Shown here: piece after piece, positions 47,631 through 58,401 of the stretch
Layout of the letters: the number at the start of each line of letters is the position of its first letter
Numbering within the stretch: position 1 is the stretch's first letter
Assembly (NCBI RefSeq): GCF_008831285.2
Contig: NC_045139.1
Span: 32,029,706 to 32,089,705 of the forward strand
Source of the DNA: Nymphaea colorata
Lineage: Eukaryota > Streptophyta > Magnoliopsida > Nymphaeales > Nymphaeaceae
Length of the DNA: 60,000 nucleotides
Direction: 5' to 3'
Notes under the pieces: model-generated
The model's input: the letters and a program-made list of their open reading frames with translations, nothing else
Told to the model about the DNA's origin: nothing
The model's database searches: none
Translations under genes and position numbers: made by a program

Positions 47631-47960
47631 TCAAGAACGGTCATTCCAAAAGATTTTTGAAATGTTTATAAGGCAAAAAAAATCAACACACGTATTAGCT
47701 TCTCTATACGTACGACATAAGACACACTCCCAATTTGTCTCAATAATTCTTGACACTGCTTGATTATGGAATAAAAGATTACGAGGCTGCACTTCTTTTA
47801 AAACCTTACTCAAAGTTAACAAGGAATCTGATTCAACAGTAACTTTACGAAAGCCACGTTCCCAAGCTAATTTCAAACCGTGAAAAATAACAATAAGTTC
47901 AACTTTAGTTATATAATCATAACCCGCACGACAAGTGAAGCCAAATAACCATTAGGTATT
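47631..47960 (-). pseudogene. RNase H (RVT_3-type) remnant of a LINE retrotransposon
   Basis: The minus-strand frame reads ITKVELIVIFHGLKLAWERG and then FRKVTVESDSLLTLSKVL, ending with LCRTYREANTCVDFF. That is the form of the plant LINE RNase H domain (catalytic Glu in the VEL helix, Asp in VESDS, and the YREAN.C.D ending). There is no RT, stop-free 5' part or poly(A) tail nearby. Confidence 0.65.
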
Positions 47961-48072
47961 TTCGTCATCTAGTATTAGTTTTTACTTTTTTCTTTATGTT
48001 TTTTTCTCAACTATTTATATGCATCGGATGAACAGTCTTGTTTAGATGGTTAAGTGACTCTAGATACTCTCA

Positions 48073-48113
<41 letters not shown>

Positions 48114-49060
48114 CTTATACGAAACTTAATAGGAATAGTCTAAATCATAATTGATTCTTAAGAATTTAATTAGATGTCATTTTTTATTCTTAATTATATG
48201 TTAAATTTTTAATCAAATACAAACCAATCTGATTGACTATTCAATCAATACGATCCATTGACATCCCTCTCTAACACTAGTAAATTTACCAATTATTAAT
48301 GGGCAAAAAGGGAACACGGTTGCAAATGATATTATAAACAACTCGTAGCCGGTTAATAAAATATGTACTATGATTGTAGGGCTGCGTCAAGGAAAAATGA
48401 AATCTTAGATTTTAAAATTTATTTTATTTAATTTATTTTAAATATTTTCCACCTAATTGTCTTAAGAAGACCAACACTATAATAATCTTTTACAAATTCA
48501 CATCCGATTCATTTGAATCCCGAAATTTATCCGATTCATCCAATGACGGTTTCCGTTTAGTTTCCGATTTTTTACAACCCTGACGGGAACTCTGTCTTCT
48601 CCACGCATCCATTTTTTTCAAGTTATCTTGCATTTATTTTCCAATCACTGTCAGTAAAAAATCTTGGACAAAATTAACCGGTTCAAACTTTTCCTTCCTT
48701 TTTATTTTCTTGTTGCAGCTTTATGATTAACATTTGTGGCTTATAATAAAGTTTTGACTGTTGAATTGGAATATATGGTGTCGATATCAATTATTCAATA
48801 TGGGGCCCTAGATGCCCATATGACTCAAACACAGAAAAATTTGTCCCCTCAGATGCAGTGATTCCCTGGACAGTATCAATTTTATAATGTCAATGAGGCC
48901 AAAGAAGCTTCTCACCTTTCCTGTTCATGATATCATTTTGATGGATAAATTTTGTTGCCTCTTGCTTTCATTTTGATTCATTTATAAACTGACTTCTCGC
49001 AGCCCTTGGCGTCCAGAGCTGCTTTGAAACCTGGGTAAAAAGCGAACACCTATCAACTTG
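47961..49060. other. Intergenic with (AT)n run
   Basis: AT run at 48079-48110; no gene recognised. Confidence 0.5.
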
Positions 49061-49514
49061 AGGACTGCACAACGAGCCGAGCGAACTCGAGCTCGATCGA
49101 AAAATCTCGGCTCGTGCTCAACTCGTTTATAAACGAGCCAAGTTCGAGCTTACAAAGATACTCGAAACCATAAACGAGTCAAGTTCGAGCTTACAAACCG
49201 GTACTCTATATAATATTGCCCAAACCGGTTTCACAAGTTACACAAATTCAACGAGTTAAACAAGTTACACGAGTTAACGCTTATACGAGTTAAATGAGTT
49301 ACACGAGCTAAACTAGTTAATGCTTACACGAGGTAGCGCGTAAACGAGTTAAATGGGTTAAACGAGTCAAGCTCGAGCTCGATTTTGTGTAGTCAAGTTG
49401 AGTTCGAGCTTGCAATAAGGAGCTTGGGTCGAGTTCGAGCCGAGCTTGAGTTTTTGAGCCGAGTCAAGTTCGAGCTCGCAAAGCTCGGGCTCGACTCGGC
49501 TCAGGTGCAGCCCT
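49061..49514. mobile_element. hAT-like non-autonomous element rich in CGAG words
   Basis: Ends AGGACTGCAC and GTGCAGCCCT are inverted copies with one mismatch. The interior is a dense set of CGAGTTAAACGAGTTACACG and GAGCTCGA words in both orientations. No transposase and no perfect 8-bp duplication found. Confidence 0.55.
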
Positions 49515-50514
49515 ACTGGAGTGTAATGTATCCATTGCTTGGAGTCCAGAAAAATAGTGCCCACGAGAATCAAACTGACGGCCAGCCTTTTACTGGCCCG
49601 CCAACCCAGCTAGCTAGCCTACGTTCCTCTGAGCTTGTTGTGCTCTTACTTGGTTCCAACACTATTTAATTGCAGATCCTGAATGGTTGCAGATCTGATT
49701 CTTGGATCCATTGTTCTGGTCTGCTTTGAGTTACTTGCTAGTCCAAAGTAAGCTAAGTTTCTCATAAAGGGAATGAAAAAATAATAAACTAATCAAGCAA
49801 TAATGGGGTTTCTAGTTATGTGTTTAGAGGAGTACTTGTAATAATAGATCTTCATGGATCTGAGATTATACACCCATATCCATTGTCCAAAACTAATTGG
49901 GAATCCTCATTATAAAAGTAAATTCAGAAATCGCAAGTTAATATACAATCTCATTATATTTTATATTTTAGAACATAAAAAAAAATTGTTTATATTTTAA
50001 TACAATAAGCTTAAACAAAGCAAATTTTATAATAACCAAGTAGTGATATAGTTCATATTAACATAGAGAGTATTTTCCTTACCATGATAATAATCTCAAA
50101 AATAGGATCCGTGTCAGCAATTTGAATATATAGTAATGAATTTATAAATTGGTCTTAACTATGCTTGCTTAATTTGAAATGAAGATTTATAAGCTAGAAG
50201 AGAATGATTCGATTATCCAAACACTGCTGGTTCATGTATACAATAAAATCTACATGTTGATGAACTAATTTGTATATCCTTTTCAACTATATCAAATAAC
50301 ATTTATTCACGTATAATTACATCCAAACCGGTGTACATCGAAACACGTGGATCGGTCAAAAATATTTAAAAAGTTATTAAAAATAAATGCAAAGCTATAA
50401 AAATAATTTTATAAATGAAAAAAAAATGTTAAAAAATCAGTGAAAACTTGACAAGTGGCACCGTGGAATTGGGCAAATCGGCCCATTTTGGCAAACACTG
50501 ATTCAAACTACGGA
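49515..50514. other. Intergenic, no gene seen
   Basis: AT-rich; nothing recognised. Confidence 0.5.
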
Positions 50515-52615
50515 CTACCATCTTGCATTATTGTTGTTAAGAAGTTACCTAAAAAAACATTTGCAAAAAGCAAATATATCCTTCACTTTCTTTTCTTAAA
50601 GGGTAAAATAGTAATTTCATTAGCTCACCAATTCATTTGATAGATGGTGCGTTTGACTAAACAACCAAAGACATAGGCTTGTTTTGATAACATAAAAAAA
50701 ATTAGGTCTTCCTTGAACTTTTTTTTTGTGTTTGAGGGGATTTTTTATTTTTTAAAAATATAATTTAATGATACGACTCAAAACTGACCCGAATGCTTCA
50801 AGGAGCATAGCATAGCTCGTTGGCTTGACTGTCACGCTGACAATATATTCTCAATTCAATTTGATTTTTGTGGGTATTATTCATCTGGATTACAAACTCT
50901 GACATGTGCGGTACTTGAGTTGAACGATGTATTGTAAGAACCCCTAGGTCTCAAAACCCGCCTTGACCTTGAGAACAAGAAGAAGCAAAGGTGGCTTTGC
51001 CTCCCACAAACCGTCAAAATTGACCTGAATATTAGATAATTAGATAGAGCTCAATTCAAATAAAATATAAAAATAAATTATGAACCAAGATGCTTGTTAC
51101 AATCTCTATAATTTGAAGCTAATCAGCATCTGACTTGAGTTTTATTATAAGATTTTGTTCAACTCATGCAAACATTTAAAAAAAAACTTAAATGGCAGAA
51201 CGTTACGTGAGAATGAAGCGCAAGGGCTTTGCTCATCTCCCAGAGTCACTGTTGATGAGATCTCAAGGATTTTAAGAAATTGAGGCATCTCTATCAGTCG
51301 CCAGTAATAAAAGTTTGCTCCTCTGACCGAGCAACCAGTAAGAAGATAAAACTTTTTTCAAATACATTCCTTAGCTGTTAGCATACAAAGCCATCTTCTT
51401 TTTGTTGTTGCTGACAAATTCATTCACGCCTTCTACTCTAGATTCAGATATGAATGTAAAAATAAGATTCAGTTGTGCAAACAGATTTTAGATTGGGATA
51501 TGACATTTTTCTTTGTTCACATTTGAATAAGAATATGAATATACTAAAAAGTGGATATGGTTAAGAGTATATCTGATTTGAATCCGATAATTTAACATCC
51601 TTACTTTTATTATCTTTAAAATATTATGACTTCCGTTGGCCAATGAAAGACACTTTGTCTTTAAGAAAGGCATTTTTTTTATTTTATTATATAAAATTTA
51701 TTATTTTGAATTTTCAAGAATTCATGTGCTGCAGAAAATGAGTCACGAACATATAAGTTGAAGTGTGGTAGGGGCAACACTTCGGATGGTTAAAAGTAAG
51801 CATAGTACCATAAAGAGATAAGGGTTGGGCGAGGGCTTCGACTTTCAACGGAACAGTAGGTCTCCCTGCTCTTAAAATGAGTTAAAAAATGCTACAAAAA
51901 TGTCATCCGGAATAATCTTCAATCGATATATCGTCTTTGACTTATTTAAAAAAGGAAAAGAAAGAAATAATATAATCTTGGACTTATTGATTTGATATAT
52001 CAACATCTCAATTAAGCTGATCGTTATCAATCAATAATTTATGATTATGTAAATCTTCACGAGGAAGTAGATACAAGACATGAAGATCTATGAACGATGT
52101 CATCAAAAATCAATCATGAAGAAGCAGCCGACTACTAGTTTTAGTACAATGAAAAAAGAAAAAGGAAAGGACAAGAAAGAGCGTAATATTGCTTTGCTCA
52201 TGGATGTTGGTGCTGTTTTTATTGCTGACATCTCAAGCTGCGGATTCTAATGGGGAAGGTTACAGTTCAAAGCACGTTATTAGTATTATTATCATTCATG
52301 TAGTAACAGGATCTCGTGTCGATCCATCTGATTGAATTGATGGCTTATGTAAGAGTATGGACTAATGTTAGAAGCTTTTCATGAGGGGGTCCGAATCAAA
52401 GGAGCCAAAATATCATTTTTCAAAATTTTTTTATGTAAGACAAGTAAAATTTTTTAAAATTTACTTCTAATTTAAAAAAAAATTGAAGTGGGGCCAAGGC
52501 CCATGCGGGCCCCCCCTGGCTCTGCCCATGGTTCATGAACCGAATCCGTGAGGATGTGGAATTGGTGAATCGAGCATTGAAAAATTTTAAAATGGAATTT
52601 AAAATGATTGAAACA
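50515..52615. repeat. Segmental duplication, copy A
   Basis: Direct diverged copy of 53545-55705. Shared words include GCAAATATATCCTTCACTTT, AAATGGCAGAACGTTACGTG and ATCAATCATGAAGAAGCAGC. Frames are broken and no gene was recognised in either copy. Confidence 0.75.
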
Positions 52616-53544
52616 TAACATGTGGCAACCCTAAATTCGAGATGGAATTTATTTGATTGGATCGCCATTGATTAGGTTCAAATTGGGTGTTTGGTATTAG
52701 TGACAAATGTGTTACTATCAGGTGCAACTGCCCAAAATTGAAGCAAATTCATGGAACCCTATAACATAAAATAAGAGGTTTGAGGTTCGAATATGGTCGC
52801 TGATGTCATGTTCCAATGTGTTTGTTTTTTGGGCTGTAAACATTGGCAAACATAATAATCGACTTGAAAGACTTATTGTAGGTTCACTCAATCTTCGAAG
52901 CAAGTTAGAACCTTGGAGGCACAAGGGTATGACCTTTGGATTTTAGCCCGAATGTCCAGAATCTTGTTGCAGGCTCCAATCAATGTGAAGAGAACTATAG
53001 AAGCTGCAACGGGGAAATGATTAATTAACTAGTTTTATATTAATCAACATTAATACTAGATTAATTTAAGTAGTGTCATATACTGAAAAGAGTATATAAT
53101 GATATTTAAATATGTTTAAAAATTCTTGAAACTGGTCTGGAAATGGCCCAAATTGGTTCCTAGATCTTATGTTTAATTGATCTAGAACCAATTTTGTTAA
53201 AATGGAAACGGTTCGGGACTGGATGAACCGGTTTCAACTGCACATCGGTTCAAACAACCTGAAACAAATAGTGGATCCATTAAGTTCTAAATCTTTTTAT
53301 ATGAGCTCATCTAGATTGACAACAATACATCCGTTTTTTTTTTTTCATCTAAAATTCTAAAGCCTAGTTTATAGTTTATGAAATGGAATAGAATTTAGTT
53401 GGTAGATATGGGTTTTAGTCATTTGAATTTGATCCATCAACATCGTCGAATCCAAATGAACCAATGCAACTGTCTCCCACCCGAACTCAAAAATACAACC
53501 CAAAGAGAAATTTAGGACTCAGAGCAGAAAAAAAAATTATATTT
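52616..53544. other. Spacer between duplicated segments
   Basis: No gene seen. Near 52770-52800, AGGTTTGAGGTTCGAATATG resembles a pol III box B, possibly a decayed SINE. Confidence 0.4.
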
Positions 53545-55705
53545 TGAAGTACCATCACTGTTAAGAAGTTGCCTAAAAAATGATTTGCAAAAAGCAAATA
53601 TATCCTTCACTTTCTTTTCTTAAAGGGTAAAATAGTAATTTCACTAGCTCCACAATTGATTTGATAGATGGTGCCTTTGATTAACCATCCAAAGACATAG
53701 TCTTATTCTGATAATATAAAAAATTAGGTGTTCCTTGAAATTTTCACCTGTTTTAGGGGATTTTTTATTTTTAAAAAATATATTTCTATGATACACTCAA
53801 AACTGATGGGAATGGCATAGCTCATTGGCTTGAGTGTCTGGCTGGCAATGTATTCTCAATTCAATTTGATCCTTGTGGATATTATGGCTGGCAATGTATT
53901 CTCAATTCAATTTGATCCTTGTGAGTATTATTTATTTGGACTATAAATGGTGATATGTGTGTCGTAAGACTTGGCTGACAATGTATTCTCAATTCAATTT
54001 GATCCTTGTGGGTATTATTTATTTGGACTACAAACGATGATATGTGTGTCGTAAGACTTGGCTGGCAATATATTCTCAATTCAATTTGATCATTGTGGGT
54101 ATTATTTATTTGGACTACAAACCGTGATATGTGTGCCGTAAGACTTGACTGGTAATGTATTCTCAATTCAATTTGATTTTTGTGAGTATTATTTATTTGG
54201 ACTAAAGACGGTGATATGTGCGTTGTAAGACTCCTTTGAAGATAAGAAGAAGGAAATGTGGCTTTGCCTCCCGCAAACTGTCAAAATTGACCTGAACACT
54301 AGATAATTAGATAGAACTCCACTCACATAAAATATGAAAATAAATTATGAACCAAGATACTTGTTACAATCTCTATAACTTGAAAAACTAATGAGCATCA
54401 CCCAAATGCAATTGACTTCAGTGAGATTTTGTTCAACTCATGCAAACATTTAAAAAAATCTTAAATGGCAGAACGTTACGTGCTCATCTCCCAGAGTCAG
54501 CTTGATCTCACGTACTTTAAGAAATTGAGGCATCTCTATCAGCCGCCAGTAATAAAAGTTTTCTCCTCTGACCGAACAATCGGTACAAAGCCATCTTTTG
54601 CTGACAAATTCATTCACGCCTTTTACTCTAAATTCAGATATAAATATAAAAATAAATATACTAAAAAGTGGGTATCGTTAAAAGTATACCTTTTTTAAAT
54701 TTGATAATTTAACATCCATACTTTTATTATCTTTAAAATATTATGACTTCAGTTGGCCAATGAAAGACACTTTGGTTTTTAAGAAAGACATTTTTGTTAT
54801 TTTATTAAAAATAAGCATAGTATCATAAAGAGACGAGGGTTGGGTGAAGGCTTCGACCTCAATAGGTCTCCCCACTTAGTTGAGTTGAGAGGAAGAGCTA
54901 AAAAATGCTACAAAAATGTCATCGGGAATAATCTTCAATCTATATATCGTCTTTCACATATTTAAAAAAGAAAAAGAGAGCTCTTGAACTTAATTGCTAT
55001 GTATAAACAGCATCTCAATTATGCTGATCGTTGTCAATCAATAATTTATGATTACGTAAATCTTCACGAGGAAGTAGATACAAGACATGAAGATCTATGG
55101 TGCGATGTCATCAAAGATCAATCATGAAGAAGCAGCCGACTACTGGTTTTACCACAATAAAAAAAAAAAGAAGGAAAGAACAAGAAAGAAAGAGCGTAAT
55201 ATTGCTTTGCTCATGGATGATGGTGCTGGTTTTATTGCTGACATCTCTAGCGGCGGATTCTGCAGGGGAAGGTTAGAGTTCAAAGCACGTTTTTAGTATT
55301 ATTATCATTCATGTAACAAGATTTCGTTTTATAATAGAAATCGTGTTCTTGTTTTTCTTATCTCTTGATTTGTTTAGTGGGTCGTGTCGATCTGATCGAT
55401 GGCTTGTATAGTGGGTCGAGTCGATCTGATCGATGACTCGTATGGACTAATGTTATGAAAATCGGGCATGAGCGAAGCCGAATCAATGTTTCTAAATTAT
55501 GACAAGAGCCAAAAAATCATTTTTCAAAACTTTTATATAAAATATTATATAAAACAAATAAAATTTTCTAAAATTTACATGAATCCGGCCCATAAAGGCC
55601 CCTGAGCTCCACCTTTGGGATCACCAACCAAATCGGGGAGGCTGTGGATTTGGTAAATCGAGTAAAAGCATTCAAAAATTTTAAAGTGGAATTAAAAAAG
55701 GTTGA
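53545..55705. repeat. Segmental duplication, copy B
   Basis: Diverged direct copy of 50515-52615. It has gained an internal tandem array (53839-54235) and a short duplication near 55379-55440 (GATCTGATCGATG twice). Confidence 0.75.
53839..54235. repeat. ~88-bp tandem repeat, 4-5 copies
   Basis: Units begin GGCTGGCAATGTATTCTC or close variants near 53839, 53885, 53972, 54060 and 54146. The first is a short unit of about 45 bp, the rest are about 87-88 bp. Copy A has one unit only (near 50834). Confidence 0.85.
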
Positions 55706-55739
55706 AAATTTATTCGAATTTTGGAGAGAATATTGCTTT

Positions 55740-56343
55740 ATTTCCCAATATTGCTACATAAAAATTTTGAAAAGCATATTGCTTTATTTCCCAATTTGGT
55801 TGTGATAGAAAACTGGATTAATTTGAACCATATTGACTTGCTCAAATAACTAATTCAAAATCTACTGGACTCCCTCTCCCTCTGTCGCTCTTCAACGATG
55901 CATCAAAAGTTTTACCTGGTTCATGTAATTGGATGTTTATATATGATTGCCATTTACGTTTTTAACTTGCATAAATTCTGCACAATGTCGTCGGAAACAT
56001 ATTAGCGGCATGTTGACGGGATCGCCGACGAGATTCTGCTCGCTGTTTACAGTGGACATCACGCAGCAAAACGGACTCATTCATTCACCATCGGATCAAA
56101 TCATCTGCTCGAAACTCCGGCCAACCAAACGGCCGGATTCTCCCCCACCAACCAGCCCGCCCGTCCAATTCTCCTCCCAAGAAACCCAAACCAAGAACAA
56201 AGATGAACGAGAGAGGGAGAGAACAAGAAGGAGCAGTTCACGATTTCTCGACGGCTACAAGATCGCCGAAACCGCGGTATCTCCCACTTCCTAAGACTTC
56301 GGGATTCGCGGAGATGCGAGAACGGAGTCGTGTCTCTTCTCCA
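55740..56343. mobile_element. Third copy of the foldback-arm sequence
   Basis: Same sense as the left arm at 36.2 kb, sharing AGAAACCCAAACCAAGAACA, CGACGGCTACAAGATCGCCG and the GGTTGTGATAGAAAACT start. It retains the middle portion (near 55880-55980) that the left arm lacks but the right arm keeps. It ends directly against a cyclin-D-like fragment. Confidence 0.65.
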
Positions 56344-56434
56344 AACTTGCAAATCCATTGGAACATCTGTTTCCTCCATTTTTTGCTGCTACATATAAGC
56401 AAGCAGCAGATAGCAATTGAACCATCCATGCCTT
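56344..56434 (-). pseudogene. D-type cyclin fragment (cyclin box piece), frameshifted
   Basis: The minus strand reads KAWMVQLLSAACLYVAAK and, after one extra A in a six-A run, MEETDVPMDLQV. This is the N-terminal cyclin-box segment typical of plant D-type cyclins (WMVQLLSVACLSLAAKMEET pattern). About two residues are missing before DLQV. Similarity stops at about 56344, where the repeat element begins. It is about 30 codons long and non-functional. It may be a gene piece captured by the element or a chance neighbour. Confidence 0.55.
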
Positions 56435-56852
56435 CCTTCCTTATTAGAACAGGAAAAAGCCACAAAAGAACCCACTTCAGAAACAATGCATACTCCTGAA
56501 GGAATCTGTTTCAATAATTCAGAGGCAGGCATGGTGCAAAATGATAGTTGTTTGCGGGATTGCTTTCGTGCAATTTTCAGTCTTGAATTAGCAGCGTGAG
56601 GAAGACTGTCCAAAGCATTTGAGGTGGCCGACATTGTGATTCTTGATGAGAGACGACAGATGGGCTTCCCGCCGAATGTCATGCATTGGTGAACAAACTG
56701 ACTCTTCCCAAACTCGCGAGGATGTTCGAACAGTGTCCTACTCCGAACACTGTAGTATTAATGAAGTTGGCAGTCTCAAAGCTGGTTCAGAAGCAAGCGA
56801 GGAAGCGCAGGCAGTAAACAGGTTCTCCGGACAAACATGCGGGTGGGTACAT
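56435..56852. other. Unrecognised sequence with short open frames
   Basis: Plus-strand frames of 60 and 88 codons and a minus-strand frame of 97 codons overlap here. Base composition is less AT-rich than the surroundings, as in former gene sequence, but no family was recognised. Confidence 0.3.
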
Positions 56853-57154
56853 TTGTCACAAAAAAATGGTAAAATTTTATATTTTAAAAATAAAACGGAA
56901 AAAGTTTGACAAATTTTTTTTAAAATTTTTAAAAATTATAAAAAATAATAATTAATAAAAAAGGGCAAAAAACGAGAAAATAACGGTAAAAAACGAGAAA
57001 ATAATGTATAATATGGGTATTATATGGGTATTAAACGTGTTTTTTGTTTTTTAACGTTTTTTTTTTTAAACGAGAATAATACAGGTATTATACGACACAA
57101 TTGTTTTTAGCGTTAAATACCCGTTTAAAAAAAAAACGGCGTTTTTTGTGACAA
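56853..57154. mobile_element. TIR element with perfect 13-bp termini
   Basis: TTGTCACAAAAAA at 56853-56865 and TTTTTTGTGACAA at 57142-57154. The interior has mirrored AAAACGAGAATAA / GGGTATTAAACGTG words and no coding. The ends recall the 1605-1913 family (GTGACAAA) but no target duplication is seen. Confidence 0.6.
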
Positions 57155-57185
57155 TTACAACTCTAGGGCCTAAGATATTTAGAGA

Positions 57186-57189
<4 letters not shown>

Positions 57190-57262
<73 letters not shown>
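57190..57262. repeat. (AT)n microsatellite, ~72 bp
   Basis: Uninterrupted AT run; the ORFs across it are repeat translations. Confidence 0.95.
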
Positions 57263-57265
<3 letters not shown>

Positions 57266-57638
57266 ATTGCCACAAACAAACAAAACATGAAAATTCAAAA
57301 TGGTGCTCAATGAAAAGCGAAAATGAGAAAAAGCTGAAAGCTTCCGATCTTTTGAAAACAACTGCCGAAATGAGAATCTTGTTGTCTTTTCACATTCTAC
57401 ACAAAGAAAAAAAATGTCTGAAATGTGTTTTGAATTTAGGTTTCTTAGACAGTTCAATAGTTGTTTTTGAATTTTTATCATGTGAGAGGAACACTAGAAA
57501 ATCTCATATTTTTATAATGTTTAAATATTTAGAAATGTTTAAACTTCTCAATATTTTTTTAAGTAAAAAAAAACAAAGTTTCTGATTAATACTGAAGAAC
57601 GTCCTCACTAATAGAAGTTAAGCAGATATTTGTGACCT

Positions 57639-57641
<3 letters not shown>

Positions 57642-57697
<56 letters not shown>
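57642..57697. repeat. (AT)n microsatellite
   Basis: Uninterrupted AT run; a further short one lies at 57856-57878. Confidence 0.95.
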
Positions 57698-57699
<2 letters not shown>

Positions 57700-58168
57700 A
57701 TGATGATTCAATCTTTTTGGATGTTGTGAATAGTTAAAACCAAAAAATTTATTGCTAAAAAACTATCACTATATTAGTATTAGCAACTATCTATAATGTA
57801 TGGCATTTTGAGAAACAAATTTCTACATTTTAGCAATCAAATTATTGACATCTTTTATATATATATATATATATATAACAATGAAAAAAAATGTAATTGA
57901 CATTTTCATCAAATAGTGTTAGTTCACACTTTTTTTTTGTTTCTTTCAATCATTCATAAAAATACTAGATCAGTTGCAGAATTGAGAATGAACTCTTTCG
58001 TTTTTCTGACGAGCTGCACAACCAATTTTCTGAGATAAAACAAAGACAGTTCTGCTCCAAAATGAAATTAGATTGAATTGTGAAATGTGAAAAAGAACAG
58101 ATAATTCTACATTATTTTAGAACTCACCTGCATTGCTCCCGACTATTTTATCCGCTTCATTTGGATCT

Positions 58169-58247
58169 CAGTCCGTTAATCCTGCAGTGTCCGATAGAGA
58201 GATTCGGCAAATATGTCAGTCCGGTAATCCTGCAGTATCTGATAGAG
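58169..58247. repeat. 31-bp direct repeat in the leader/promoter of the TFIIF gene
   Basis: Two copies, 58169-58199 and 58217-58247, differ at three positions; both contain TAATCCTGCAGT and GATAGAG. The period is 48 bp. They lie about 155-235 bp upstream of the start codon. Confidence 0.8.
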
Positions 58248-58401
58248 CGTGTCGCGTTCCGTTTCTGTTGTGCCCGCAGCACAAATCAAACGCGTCGTGG
58301 ACTCTTAAAAGCGCTTTTGGGCAAACAAGGCACCAGCCCTCCGTTGGACTGCACGGGAAGAAGAAGCGAGCCCCAGCGACAGCAAAGAGAGAGGGAGAAA
58401 G

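Noticed and set aside
52640-52930. Possible tRNA-derived SINE (GGTTCGAATAT box B-like word)
   Set aside because: No matching box A at the proper distance, no tail and no flanking duplication.
53839-54235. CRISPR-like regular repeats
   Set aside because: Contiguous ~88-bp tandem units without spacers in plant DNA.
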